DNA of 64,000 nt from Cordylochernes scorpioides (taxonomy: Eukaryota > Arthropoda > Arachnida > Pseudoscorpiones > Chernetidae). Within the stretch, counting starts at the first letter, position 1. Every line of letters starts with the position of its first letter. Location: positions 11,343,691 through 11,407,690 of the forward strand of contig CP092872.1 of the NCBI GenBank assembly GCA_030710605.1, written 5' to 3'. The position numbers were made by a program, and so were the translations under genes. The notes under the pieces were generated by a model, which was not told the DNA's origin, searched no databases, and saw only the letters and a list, made by a program, of their open reading frames with translations. Shown here one piece after another: positions 9,251 through 18,667 of the stretch.

Positions 9251-10295
9251 AATTATTTGTCATTCTCTGTACTCATTTCTGCAGATAGCTTTCAGCTTAT
9301 GTCCGTTAAGGTTTTACTTTAACACAAAGTTGAAAAATAATGGATGTAAAAGACTATATAACAATTTATAAAAAGAAACTCATTGTGAGAGAATTTCTGT
9401 AGTTTTTTAAACGCTGTTCACAACTTTGAATTATTGAAGTGTCTTTGCTACAAATGTAAGAAGATGAAACTTAACCATCTACAGAGCACATCAGCGCATA
9501 AATAATTCTCCGAAAATTTCACAAACATTTCTGTTAGGAATTAGAAAAAAATGAATTCATTTATCGCTAATGTGAAGAAATAAAAAGATTAAAGGCTTTA
9601 AGATAATCAGTAATGGAACATTTCAAATTATGTTGATAATTTAATCACCAAGTTTCTTAATAATTTAACTTAATTTAATTATAAGAATACGTGGGGAATG
9701 TTATCATGGGATTTAAGGATAGAGTTGAGAGTTTGTTTTTTAAATTTAGATAAGAATTTAAAGATTTATTAGTTGCAAATATAGATGAATACATAGAAGA
9801 ACTTAGATTAAATTTATTAAAATATGTTTGGTAAGATTTTGAAAGACGCCTCTCTATATCCTGGTTGTTTTATTCAAATCTGTTGGATCGGTTTTAAAGA
9901 CAACTCTCATATTTATTAAATCAAACCTTAAACATTTTCAGATATAGAGAGAGAAACGAGTTAATTACCTCGTATTTAAGGCAACAAAAGAATCATCTAA
10001 TTTATATACATCGTTCTAACCAGATTCAACTTGTGAAAAACAGACGACAAAGAAATAAATAAACAAATTAATAATAGAGGGTAAGTTCCTATTTTTACAA
10101 GCTTTCACACTCAAAGAATTTTTTTTTTTTTCAAAATCTATTTACGTTTTGCCTTAAAACCACATTCGTTATATAAACTCATTAGATAAAGATACCTGTG
10201 AAATATGTATATGCACATATAGAGTATGTAACTATGTTAATTATAAGGCGATAACGTGCCATTTACATATAAGAAATGGAAGCATTAAAGCTCGA
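9250..10295. other. AT-rich intergenic sequence, nothing recognised
   Basis: There is no plausible protein, RNA gene or bounded repeat. The sequence is uniformly AT-rich. Confidence 0.6.
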
Positions 10296-10299
10296 ATGT

Positions 10300-10570
10300 T
10301 TCTTTTAAATATATAAAATAACTTCTACTGTCCTTACTGCGATGAATAAATATTGGGAAGGCTTGGCTCATCAGTGGTAAACCCTCCTAACAATTTCGCC
10401 AATTTAATCAACCAGACCGCTTCTCTCTTAGAGCTATAATACTGTATTGGATCATTCTGATTTTATATACTGCAATAAAGGGTGGAATCTTAGAAATGGT
10501 TATAAATGGACATAAGCTTTTTGGACAGTAGAATTACAAATAAATATTTACATCGAGCAATATTCTTCCA
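10300..10570 (-). repeat. Family F copy (TTGGC/GCCAA subfamily)
   Basis: On the minus strand the core reads TTGGC, GAAA, loop, CTGATGA, GCCAA, so the stem II pair is preserved while its outer base pair differs from the CTGGC/GCCAG subfamily. It is flanked by TACTGCGATGAATAAATATT on the distal side. Confidence 0.7.
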
Positions 10571-10739
10571 CAAACAATAAGTACAAGGCCAGTTAGGCAT
10601 AATTAATTGTAAGGCGATAATATACCATCTCTATATAAGACTGAAGGAATTAATGCACGAATATATATTTTCAGATATAAGAAATTTGCTATTTACATTT
10701 ATAAAAATATTCGAAAATCTTACATAATATGTTTATTTA

Positions 10740-10870
10740 TTATAAAAAAACACCGCGTGCTTTCGAAGCTTCGCTCTTCAACACGCAAAATTACAATCTA
10801 ATTCTTAGATTATAATTTTGTTTGTTGAAGAGTTGGGATAGAAAGCTCGCGGTGTTTTTGTAATAAAGAA
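10740..10870. repeat. Short inverted pair with Penelope-like end motif
   Basis: AAACACCGCGTGCTTTCG (10748-10765) and AAAGCTCGCGGTGTTT (about 10840-10857) face each other. Read outward, each arm has TTGAAGAG, a partly paired segment, then GAAAGC, close to hammerhead wording (UGAAGA..GAAA). Between them are AATTACAATCTAATTCTTAG and its mirror. Probably a degraded pair of Penelope-type ends. Confidence 0.6.
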
Positions 10871-11057
10871 AAATATTTTTTAATAATTAAAAATCAGCGA
10901 TTAGTTAGTTGATCAGGACGATTAGTTTATTTATTTATTTATTATCAGTTGCAAACAAGACACGCTATATCCGATCTGGAATAAATGAATTACATATAAA
11001 TATTTGAATCAAGACACTTCCATCAATAATTGACAATATGACCCAGAATAAGTATAT

Positions 11058-11430
11058 TGTCACAGTAATGAAGGTGACGAGTCGTTTGGGTAGAATAAAA
11101 TAATAATTTATTAGATGACTTTAAATAGTTAATAAGTTTGACGGATAAAAAGAAATAGAGGTAAACTAAGTTAAATGGATAAAAATAATGGTAAATTAAG
11201 GAAGTAATGTCAGAGACCCAAACGGCTGGCGTTCGGCTACACCCCTCAAGATGGCGACTATTGTTTACAAACTTGCCGCCTAGCGTGCCCGCCATCTATC
11301 GGAGCTTAGGTACATAACACTTGCCGAGCTGACAGCGCGCGCCACCTATCGGGGCTTAGATACATAACATTCGCCAAGCTGCCGATGTATTATTTACAGT
11401 TACAAGCTATGTACATTTTTGGTTATGACA
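11058..11430 (-). repeat. 3' LTR of the gypsy element
   Basis: 373 bp, TGTCACAGTAATG at the left edge and GGTTATGACA at the right edge on the plus strand. It matches 16238-16610 except near 11232, 11286, 11306 and 11360. It would supply the polyadenylation signals of the element. Confidence 0.96.
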
Positions 11431-11433
11431 TTA

Positions 11434-11444
11434 CTCCCCTTTTC
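11434..11444 (-). promoter_or_regulatory. Polypurine tract of the gypsy element
   Basis: On the minus strand GAAAAGGGGAG lies 3 bases before the 3' LTR, the expected place for the RNase H-resistant primer of plus-strand DNA synthesis. Confidence 0.85.
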
Positions 11445-11450
11445 AAAAAT

Positions 11451-11469
11451 AAGCAGCGACCCGCTGCTT
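11451..11469 (-). other. Perfect hairpin between pol stop and polypurine tract
   Basis: AAGCAGCG and CGCTGCTT form an 8-bp perfect stem with the 3-base loop ACC. It sits 26 bases beyond the pol stop and next to the polypurine tract. It could shape the RNA 3' end or mark the plus-strand primer. The function is not known. Confidence 0.7.
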
Positions 11470-11495
11470 AAAAAAAAAAATTCTACACTATGTGA

Positions 11496-14400
11496 TCAGT
11501 CCTGTGTTTGTTCTTCTGGGCTTCTGTATGGTTTCATCCGCAGGACGTGGACGATGTCTTTGATATTCCGTTGTCTGGGTCTCCTCTCCAAGGCCTCTAC
11601 TTCATAAGTTACTTCAGACAGTTGTCTCACAACTTTATAGGGGCCGAAGTATCTTTTAAGTAGCTTCTCCGACAGTCCTTGTTTACGCACAGGTGTGTAC
11701 ACCCACACAAGGTCTTCCGTGCGGTACTGGACAGGTCTGTGGCTTTTGTCGTATCGAGATTTGTCTTTTTCTTGCGCCTTTAAGATGTTCAAACGGGCCA
11801 GCTGGCGTGCGTCCTCGGCATTTGTGACCAAACTCTCCACGTAGTCTTCCAGATTGGCTTCCTCTCTATACGTCAGGATGGTGTCCAATGGGGTCTCGAC
11901 ATCGCGTTCGTGTACAAGATAGAAAGGGCTAAACCCGGTGGTTTCCTGTTTGGCGGTGTTATAGGCAAAAGTTACGTAAGGGAGAACTGAATCCCAGTTT
12001 CTTTGGTCTACATCAACATACATAGACAACATGTCACCAAGTGTCTTGTTGAGTCTCTCGGTCAGGCCATTTGTTTGGGGGTGGTAGGCAGAAGTAAAGC
12101 GATGTGCGGTTCCACAGAGGTTGTTAATATCCCGAATTGTGTGGGATATAAACGTTCGACCTCGGTCTGAAATCAATTCTCTGGGGGCTCCATGTTTGAG
12201 GATCACGTCTTCTACTATAAATTTTCCAACTTCTTCCGAACTTCCATTTGGTATGGCTTTGGTCATAGCATACCTTGTTAGATAGTCTGTCGCGACCACG
12301 GTCCATTTATTGCCATCGTTCGAGGTAGGGAATCTTCCTAACAAATTTATCCCTATTTTCTCAAAAGGTCGGGATACCGGCGGAATTGGCACAAGTTGCC
12401 CTGGTGGACGTTCGGTAGAACCTTTTCGCCGTTGACATTCTCGACAATGTGCCACATATTGTCGCACAGATCTATGCAAGCCGGGCCAGAAATACTTTCT
12501 TCTAACGCGGTCGTATGTTTTGGCAAATCCCAGGTGTCCCGCCATTGGTGCATCGTGGGCTTCCCTCAAAATGTCAACCCTCATTTGTTTGGGCACTACT
12601 AAGAGCCAAGGTTTGCCCATGGGATCGTAGTTTTTGCGGTAGAGGATGCCGTCGATTATTTTGTATCCACTTTTGGAATCAATTTCCTGAATTATTTTTT
12701 TAGTCTGGACATCGCTTCTTTGCTCTTTTCTTATGTCTGTAATTGAAGACAATTCTGGTATGTTATCTTCGCTGGATTGGGGGAGAGGACTTCTTGAGAG
12801 GCAATCCGCATCTTGGTGTCTTTTGCCATTCTTATACACAATAGATATGTCGAACTCTTGAAGTCGCAAGGCCCATCTGGCTAGCCTTCCCGATGGATCC
12901 TTTACATTAGCTAGCCAACACAGGGAATGATGGTCGGAGACGACGGTGAAGTGTTTTCCAAACAAATATGGTCTGAACTTGTAAATGGCCCAAACTACAG
13001 CTAGGCATTCCCTCTCTGTCGTGGAATAATTTCTTTCTGCGGCGTTAAGTGTTCTTGATGCATAGGCGATAGGCTTTTCTTTTCCTTCTACCAGTTGGGT
13101 CAACACTGCTCCGACGCCATATCCACTCGCGTCGGTATGTACAAGTGTCTCAGCATCTTCCTTAAAATGGCCAAGCACAGGATCGGTAGTTAGGGCTGAT
13201 TTTAATATTTGGAAAGATTGTTCTTGTTCGTTAGACCAAAAGAACTTCACGTTATTCCTCAGGAGGTCGTGCAACGGCTTTGCTTTATTTGCAAAATCTT
13301 TCACAAATCGCCTGTAATATGAACACAACCCCATGAAGCTTCTTACTTCAGTTGTTGTTTTTGGAGTCGGGAAATTTGTAATTGCTTCGATTTTGTCGGG
13401 ATCAGGGCGAATGCCGCTTTCTGTAACCAGATGTCCTAACACTTTGATTTCTCTTGACCCAAAACGGCACTTCTCATGATTAATACACAAGCCTGCTTGC
13501 TGGATGCATCTGAGAACTTTCCCTAGGCGTTCAATATGTTCTTTAAAGGATGTAGCATAAACAATTATATCGTCTAAATAACAAAGACAAATTGTCCATT
13601 TCAATCCTGCTAGTAGTTTGTCCATCATTCTTTCGAATGTTGCCGGTGCGTTGCATAAACCGAAGGGCATCACCCGGAACTCATATAAGCCATCAGGGGT
13701 GATGAAAGCTGTCTTCTCCCGATCTTCCTCGTCGATTTCTATCTGCCAGTATCCTGTACGTAGATCCATGCTGGAAAAGAATTTAGCTCCTGTTAAGCTA
13801 TCCAAAACATCATCATTTCTAGGTAAAGGATACACATCCTTTTTGGTGACCTTGTTAAGCTTTCGGTAGTCTACACAAAATCTCCAGGACCCATCTTTCT
13901 TTTTAACCAAAACTACTGGGGACGACCAAGGACTTTCGGACGGTTGTACAATTCCCATCTTCATCATTTTATCGACTTCACTTTGTATAGCTCGTCTTTC
14001 GACAGGAGACACCCGGTATGGTCGTTGTTTAATAGGACGGCTGTCTGAAGTGTCGATTTTATGTTTCACATTGGAGGTTGTACTGAATGATTTTCTATCA
14101 AAATCAAAAACCTCTGAGTACTTTTCTAAACATTCTGCAATCATTGACTTTTGTTCTTCGTTTAATCTCTCGTCTACCAGAGATAAGATTTGTTGGCGTC
14201 TATCTTCATTCTTAATGTTTGATTGAGTTTTATCGTCTTCAGCTGTGTCAACACTGTAGATTCCGCTACTTCCAATTTTCCTCAAGTATCCTACAAGCAT
14301 ACCAGCTGGGATTATTTGATTCTGAGAAGTCCCATTAGTTACCCATATCTCCCCTCTGCCGTGATGGAAGTTAATTATGGATGATGGTATGACCAATTCT

Positions 14401-14894
14401 TTTTTTAAGATGAGATATTTGCTTCCTTCTATCATTAGATCTTTTCCACCTCGAATATCTTCGTTAATAACCGTGATTTTCTTAATTGAGCGATCTGGAA
14501 CAAAACAGTCTTCTAACGCATGTGTAGGCATATCTTCTTCTAGGCCGTCGTTCACACTTTCCTTCAAATGTATTTCACCTCTTCCGCAATCAATCACTGC
14601 ACTTGTGGCTCGAAAGAAATCAAGACCAAGTATTATGTGATGGCTACATTCAGAGAAGACAAAAAAAGTAAAATAAATCTCAAGTTCTTCAATTGACACT
14701 TTTAAGTTGCATCGTCCCAGAGTTTCGATGTGTTTCCTATTGGCGACTCTCAGTACAGGCCCTTTTTCTGCAAAGAACGGAATTTTCAAATATCGGCGAA
14801 AACTTTCCGAGATTACGGAATAATCGGCTCCAGAATCGACTAAGGCCTCAACATTCTGTCCATTTATGGTGATAACAACGTAGTTCCGTTTCAT
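11496..14894 (-). CDS. pol: Gypsy Pol polyprotein (PR-RT-RNH-IN)
   Basis: An 1132-residue frame from the first Met. Domains in order: aspartic protease (DSGADYS at 20-26); reverse transcriptase (FCVDYRKLNK at about 339-348, YLDD at 439-442); RNase H (HTDAS at 586-590, HQDADCLSR at 693-701); and integrase. The integrase has an HHCC zinc finger (H780, H788, C817, C820), a core with SDRG (D910) and TERLNK (E946), and a C-terminal GPY module (RYFGPYKV). The first integrase Asp, expected in the I-D-LLG motif, is Asn850 (codon AAT at 12345-12347), so strand transfer should be lost. The frame stays open upstream of Met1 into the end of gag, so Pol is probably made as a Gag-Pol fusion by -1 frameshifting, not from its own start. 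The protease would then lie about 50 residues after the fusion point. Confidence 0.97.
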   Translation of the reverse strand: MKRNYVVITINGQNVEALVDSGADYSVISESFRRYLKIPFFAEKGPVLRVANRKHIETLGRCNLKVSIEELEIYFTFFVFSECSHHIILGLDFFRATSAVIDCGRGEIHLKESVNDGLEEDMPTHALEDCFVPDRSIKKITVINEDIRGGKDLMIEGSKYLILKKELVIPSSIINFHHGRGEIWVTNGTSQNQIIPAGMLVGYLRKIGSSGIYSVDTAEDDKTQSNIKNEDRRQQILSLVDERLNEEQKSMIAECLEKYSEVFDFDRKSFSTTSNVKHKIDTSDSRPIKQRPYRVSPVERRAIQSEVDKMMKMGIVQPSESPWSSPVVLVKKKDGSWRFCVDYRKLNKVTKKDVYPLPRNDDVLDSLTGAKFFSSMDLRTGYWQIEIDEEDREKTAFITPDGLYEFRVMPFGLCNAPATFERMMDKLLAGLKWTICLCYLDDIIVYATSFKEHIERLGKVLRCIQQAGLCINHEKCRFGSREIKVLGHLVTESGIRPDPDKIEAITNFPTPKTTTEVRSFMGLCSYYRRFVKDFANKAKPLHDLLRNNVKFFWSNEQEQSFQILKSALTTDPVLGHFKEDAETLVHTDASGYGVGAVLTQLVEGKEKPIAYASRTLNAAERNYSTTERECLAVVWAIYKFRPYLFGKHFTVVSDHHSLCWLANVKDPSGRLARWALRLQEFDISIVYKNGKRHQDADCLSRSPLPQSSEDNIPELSSITDIRKEQRSDVQTKKIIQEIDSKSGYKIIDGILYRKNYDPMGKPWLLVVPKQMRVDILREAHDAPMAGHLGFAKTYDRVRRKYFWPGLHRSVRQYVAHCRECQRRKGSTERPPGQLVPIPPVSRPFEKIGINLLGRFPTSNDGNKWTVVATDYLTRYAMTKAIPNGSSEEVGKFIVEDVILKHGAPRELISDRGRTFISHTIRDINNLCGTAHRFTSAYHPQTNGLTERLNKTLGDMLSMYVDVDQRNWDSVLPYVTFAYNTAKQETTGFSPFYLVHERDVETPLDTILTYREEANLEDYVESLVTNAEDARQLARLNILKAQEKDKSRYDKSHRPVQYRTEDLVWVYTPVRKQGLSEKLLKRYFGPYKVVRQLSEVTYEVEALERRPRQRNIKDIVHVLRMKPYRSPEEQTQD

Positions 14895-14965
14895 GTTCGC
14901 AGTTATAATAGGGGGAGGATTTCTACTATCGTCAGCGGCCTTACCTCCAGTCTCGGTCGCTCTTC

Positions 14966-16243
14966 TTAGTTTCCCTGGCTTAGGCGGCGAGGAGATTGAC
15001 TGGATCGGCGAGAGGGCGACGGCGTTGCGTTTCGTCTTGAGGGGGATCTTCCACGGCCAGGATAGGGCGACGGGTTTCGAAAGCGGCGATCTACAAACTC
15101 AACTTCTTCGGCATTTTGATTGAACCAGGTATTGTAATTATTAGAGTAGGTCGGCCTTCTTACCCTGGCTTCCTCGAAAACACGCCTTCTGTCCCGGCAA
15201 TATCGGGCTACATGTCCCGGGCGACCGCAATGGAAACATATTGGAACGTTTTCGTGTGTCCTCCATTCATCAGTTCTTCTCTGTGGTGATGTCTGGTTGG
15301 GTACCGGTGGTCTTTGGTTCAGGAACTGCTGTCGTGGCGTCTGTTTGAATATTTGGGGTCGGTTAGAGTACTGTTGTCGTGGCATTGACCTTTGAACGGG
15401 CTGCGAAATTGCAGACAGGTTCCTTTCAACTTCCTTTCGGATAATTAGATCCAGGGAAGATGGTTTGAGAGTGGCTGGCTCGGGATTCAATGCATGGTAG
15501 ATTTCTTCTCGGACGATACGTCTAATGAGGTCCTCCATAGATTCCGATTCTGCTGGGTTGATGGCGGCAGCATTCGGCAGTCTATCAAAAACTATCCGCG
15601 TGTTCACACGCTTCTTTTGAGATAGTTCGATTTTTCGACACCACCTTATAAACTCCTCGGTGGTGGCAATTTCAAAGGTGACAATTGCCCTGTAAATTTC
15701 CTCAGAGACTCCCTTGACTAAATGAGCAACTTTCTCGTTTTCATTCATGTTGGGGTTAATTTGCCGACATAAATAGAGGACGTCTTGAATATACGCCTCA
15801 CTAGACTCTCCCTTTCCTTGGGCCCTGGCTTTTAGTTTTTCTAAAACCTGGTCTTTTTCGCTGGCGTGATGTCCAAAGGCCTGAGACAACATTGTCTCAA
15901 AAAGTTCCCATGAGGTTATTTGTTCCTCTACATTCTCGAACCAGACTTTGGCCGTTCCTGAGAGGAAGAAGTAAACATTCGCCAGGCACATGGAACTGTC
16001 CCAGCAGTTGAACCGAGCTACACGATGGTACTCTTTCAACCATTTTTCCGAGTTTTGGCCCAGTTCCCCCGAAAATATAGAAGGGTTTCTTATAGGTTTG
16101 AAGTGGTACTCACCCTGTGGGGTCTCTCTTCCTTCTTGTTGCATCTTAGAATATTCCAATGGGTTTAATCCTTGGATTCTACGACTTCTTCTTATAGCTT
16201 GGGCAGCGAAGGGATGATCCAGCTTGTCTCCACCAGATGTCAC
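14966..16243 (-). CDS. gag: Gypsy Gag protein with CCHC knuckle
   Basis: 425 residues, the structural capsid/nucleocapsid protein that packages element RNA in the cytoplasm. Residues about 55-210 form the helical capsid-like region, with a Retrotrans_gag-type W..F stretch at 112-120 and QVLEKLKARAQGK at 132-144. A basic Gln/Pro/Arg-rich linker follows, then one zinc knuckle C336-x2-C-x4-H-x4-C349 and an Arg/Ser-rich tail. The predicted ATG uses the last six bases of the 5' LTR (ATGACA), so the reading frame enters directly from the LTR. The next in-frame Met is residue 34 and could be the true start. The stop TAA (14968-14966) directly follows a GGGAAAC slippery site. Confidence 0.95.
   Translation of the reverse strand: MTSGGDKLDHPFAAQAIRRSRRIQGLNPLEYSKMQQEGRETPQGEYHFKPIRNPSIFSGELGQNSEKWLKEYHRVARFNCWDSSMCLANVYFFLSGTAKVWFENVEEQITSWELFETMLSQAFGHHASEKDQVLEKLKARAQGKGESSEAYIQDVLYLCRQINPNMNENEKVAHLVKGVSEEIYRAIVTFEIATTEEFIRWCRKIELSQKKRVNTRIVFDRLPNAAAINPAESESMEDLIRRIVREEIYHALNPEPATLKPSSLDLIIRKEVERNLSAISQPVQRSMPRQQYSNRPQIFKQTPRQQFLNQRPPVPNQTSPQRRTDEWRTHENVPICFHCGRPGHVARYCRDRRRVFEEARVRRPTYSNNYNTWFNQNAEEVEFVDRRFRNPSPYPGRGRSPSRRNATPSPSRRSSQSPRRLSQGN
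14969..14975 (-). promoter_or_regulatory. -1 ribosomal frameshift slippery site (GGGAAAC)
   Basis: In the gag frame the minus strand reads CAG GGA AAC TAA, giving the canonical X XXY YYZ heptamer G GGA AAC right before the stop. Pol is open in the -1 frame from this point through to its first Met at 14894, with no stop in between. Slippage here would give one Gag-Pol fusion. I see no clear pseudoknot downstream by eye. Confidence 0.85.
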
Positions 16244-16610
16244 AGTAATGAAGGTGACGAGTCGTTTGGGTAGAATAAAATAATAATTTATTAGATGACT
16301 TTAAATAGTTAATAAGTTTGACGGATAAAAAGAAATAGAGGTAAACTAAGTTAAATGGATAAAAATAATGGTAAATTAAGGAAGTAATGTCAGAGACCCA
16401 AACGGCTGGCGTTCCGCTACACCCCTCAAGATGGCGACTATTGTTTACAAACTTGCCGCCTAGCGCGCCCGCCATCTATCGGGGCTTAGGTACATAACAC
16501 TTGCCGAGCTGACAGCGCGCGCCACCTATCGGGGCTTAGGTACATAACATTCGCCAAGCTGCCGATGTATTATTTACAGTTACAAGCTATGTACATTTTT
16601 GGTTATGACA
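16238..16610 (-). repeat. 5' LTR of the gypsy element
   Basis: 373 bp, the transcription-driving LTR on the minus strand. Directly downstream (16237 and lower) the minus strand reads TC then TGGTGGAGACAAGC. This is in the position of a tRNA primer-binding site and begins with the expected TGG, but I cannot assign the tRNA. Confidence 0.95.
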
Positions 16611-16660
16611 ATATTGCTACGGCGTTTTATGGTTTCCACAAGTCCATATATCAGAAGAAG

Positions 16661-16885
16661 GCCAAGTGACACTAACTCCCCACTTTCTTACTGCTACTCT
16701 TTTTGTGTTGTTTTTCTTGATTCCCTCTAACTCTTTCTTGTTTTTTTTTTCTTTTTTTTTTCTTCTTTTTCTTCTGTCTATATTGTTGTTTCCTTTGTCT
16801 CACTGCTTTGTTCTTATGCATACCTCTGGTGAATCCTGTATAGGGTCAGTGACCCTAAATAAAGGCTTTTTATTGTTGTATTTGA
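16661..16885 (+). repeat. LINE 3' tail-like repeat
   Basis: The end GGTGAATCCTGTATAGGGTC..GACCCTAAATAAAGGC with a TTGTTGTA tail recurs at 56450-56512 (GGCGAATCCTGTATAG, CCCTAAATAAAGGC) and inverted at 48483-48535. A conserved end with AATAAA and a short simple tail suggests a non-LTR retrotransposon 3' UTR. The upstream T-rich open frame is low complexity and not a credible protein. Confidence 0.6.
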
Positions 16886-17285
16886 ATCAAGAAAGATCTT
16901 CCACAAACAATAAGTACAAGACCAGTTAGTCAAATTAATTATAAGGCGATAACGCGTGCCATCTACCGTACGTGGTATATATAAGAAATAAAGGAATTAA
17001 AGCAGGATTAGTTGATCAACGAAAGTCCGATCAGGAAATGCCTTTTTTTCTTAATTTTACGTAAGGTTTTTCGAATATTTTTATAAATACGAATGTATAT
17101 GTAATAGACTTATCATTGTGCAATGTTAATTATAAATATCACCCTCCAAATATTGCATCACCAATGGGAATAGCTAGATGTATTTATAGAGACACCATTC
17201 AATGATAGCAAAGTAAATGATGTCTAGTAAGGAAGATTGAAAGATAAGATTTGACTATTCTAAATATTTTTTGTAACTCTATATG
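16885..17285. other. AT-rich sequence with scattered repeat scraps
   Basis: CTTCCACAAACAATAAGTAC near 16896 also occurs at 10565 and 42350-42610, and TTATAAGGCGATAACG resembles 10240 and 10610. No gene is seen. Confidence 0.45.
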
Positions 17286-17289
17286 TAAA

Positions 17290-17645
17290 TTCGAAGCTAT
17301 AATAGACGTGTTTGATTCTTTTTAAAAAATTAAACAATTTTCTACTGTCCTTTCTGCAATTTAATATTAATGGGAGGGCCTGGCTCCTCAGTGGTGAATC
17401 CTCCTGGCGGTTTCGCCAGTTTAATTTTTATATATTAAATTTTATTTATTCAAATATAATTTATTACTATAAAATTTTATATTTAATCTTTTAATAGATT
17501 AAACTGGCGAAACCGCTGGAAGTGTTCACCTCTGATGAGCCAGGCCTTCACATTAATTTTTGATTGCAGTAAGGACAGTAGAAATTGTTTAATTTTTAAA
17601 AAGAATCATACGCGTCTATAATAGTTTCGAATATTCATAACAGAT
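17290..17645. repeat. Family F inverted pair
   Basis: The left arm (about 17295-17425) and right arm (about 17500-17640) mirror each other around an AT-rich centre. The landmarks CTATAATAGACGTGTTTGATTC and AATGGGAGGGCCTGGCTC recur inverted. Each arm holds the CTGATGA/GAAA core; the right one is at 17504-17543 on the plus strand. Confidence 0.85.
17504..17543 (+). ncRNA. Permuted hammerhead-like core, CTGGC/GCCAG stem II
   Basis: The order is CTGGC (17504-17508), GAAA (17509-17512), a loop, GTT, a short CACCT linker, CTGATGA (17532-17538) and GCCAG (17539-17543). CTGGC and GCCAG pair perfectly, placing helix II as the open end (type II topology). Stem I would have only about 5 bases, too short for a normal hairpin, so cis cleavage is doubtful. 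Confidence 0.5.
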
Positions 17646-17649
17646 GGCG

Positions 17650-18177
17650 CGCTGATGCATCATGATAAAATTTTATATGTGTAGACATTAGATTTGGGAG
17701 GTAGATCTCATTTGAATGGCTAACACTAGATTAAATCTCTATTTCCTTTCATTAAAAAAATGAAAATAAATTACCGAGTTTCATCCTGAAGTTTCCTAAT
17801 TTTCTACTTTACATTTTGGTAGGGATGCTGGGTAGATTAGAGAAGACAAACTGAAGATCGCTGAGAAGATCTTGAGTCTATGGGTGCTGTGATCTACATT
17901 TCCAAAGACTGACTCCAGGATTCCACCGCCGTGTCAAAGCCAAGACTTTCCTTCCAAGATGACGATGTCCCTATAGACGATACGACGACAAAGCCGCTCT
18001 TCACGCCGTAAAAAAAATGACGCACAGGTACTAGGGACAAAGTTCTAAGACTTCGATGGAATCCTTGGCAGAGGTACGTCAGATCCATGTCAGTAACTAC
18101 AATAATTGCAAGCTGTGGGTCACAGCTCCCATAGGGAAGGAGCTATGTAACAAAGTATTTATTATTTTATTAACATA
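17650..18177. other. Intergenic, no gene recognised
   Basis: The stretch 17820-18130 is less AT-rich (GACGATGTCCCTATAGACG, CTTGGCAGAGGTACGTCAG) and may be the end of an unidentified element, but no domain is visible in either strand. A GAGTTTCATCCTGAAG..TTTCTACTTTACA fragment of the 50190-type repeat lies at 17770-17815. Confidence 0.4.
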
Positions 18178-18667
18178 CTAGCGGACGTACCCGGCTTCGC
18201 CCGGGTTTTACCCGAGTAAAGGTTTTTTCTAACGAATCTCTCGATAAAGTGAACATTTTTTCCCGGTCCCTTGAAAAATACTCGATAAGTTGAATAAAAT
18301 CAATATTAATTGGTTCCCTCGGTAATTGGAAGTTAAAGGAATAGTATCTTGCCTTGGAATTGTATAATTATTCTTTTCTCAAATAAATTGCCGTGTCATC
18401 CTGAATTTTGTCTTTCCTAATTTTCTACATTACAAAATCATCGTATCATCATGATAATATTTAGAGCAGATTGTTGAATTATAACAGATAAATTAGAATA
18501 TTTATCTTGATTATTTTAAAGCGAAAAGTTATTTCAAAAATTGTATTTGCTAGAAACCTTCCCAGTACTATACTAAATAACTTCCCAAAGTTTCATGGCG
18601 TTCCAATGAGTGGTTTGGTCAGGCATAAAGGACACACAGACACACATACATTCATTTTTATATTTTA
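18178..18667 (-). mobile_element. Helitron, 5' truncated, minus strand
   Basis: On the minus strand it ends with CCCGGGCGAAGCCGGG, then TACGTCCGCTAG (CTRR terminus at 18178-18181). The upstream end reads ATAAAAATGAATGTATGTG but lacks the TCTATATA start, because the next Helitron abuts it at 18668. Confidence 0.75.

Larger units (their letters stand above)
11058..16610 (-). mobile_element. Ty3/gypsy LTR retrotransposon, near complete
   Basis: The two 373-bp LTRs differ at about four positions by eye and both start TGTCA and end TGACA. The element is flanked by the 4-bp duplication ATAT (11054-11057 and 16611-16614). It reads right to left: 5' LTR (16238-16610), gag, pol, a polypurine tract (11434-11444) and 3' LTR (11058-11430). 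Gag and pol have no premature stops, so insertion was recent. There is no envelope gene and no chromodomain. The weak point is an Asn at the first integrase catalytic position (residue 850 of pol). Confidence 0.97.

Noticed and set aside
16666..16929. 87-residue hydrophobic frame
   Set aside because: It is a poly-Phe/Leu translation of a T-rich LINE tail.
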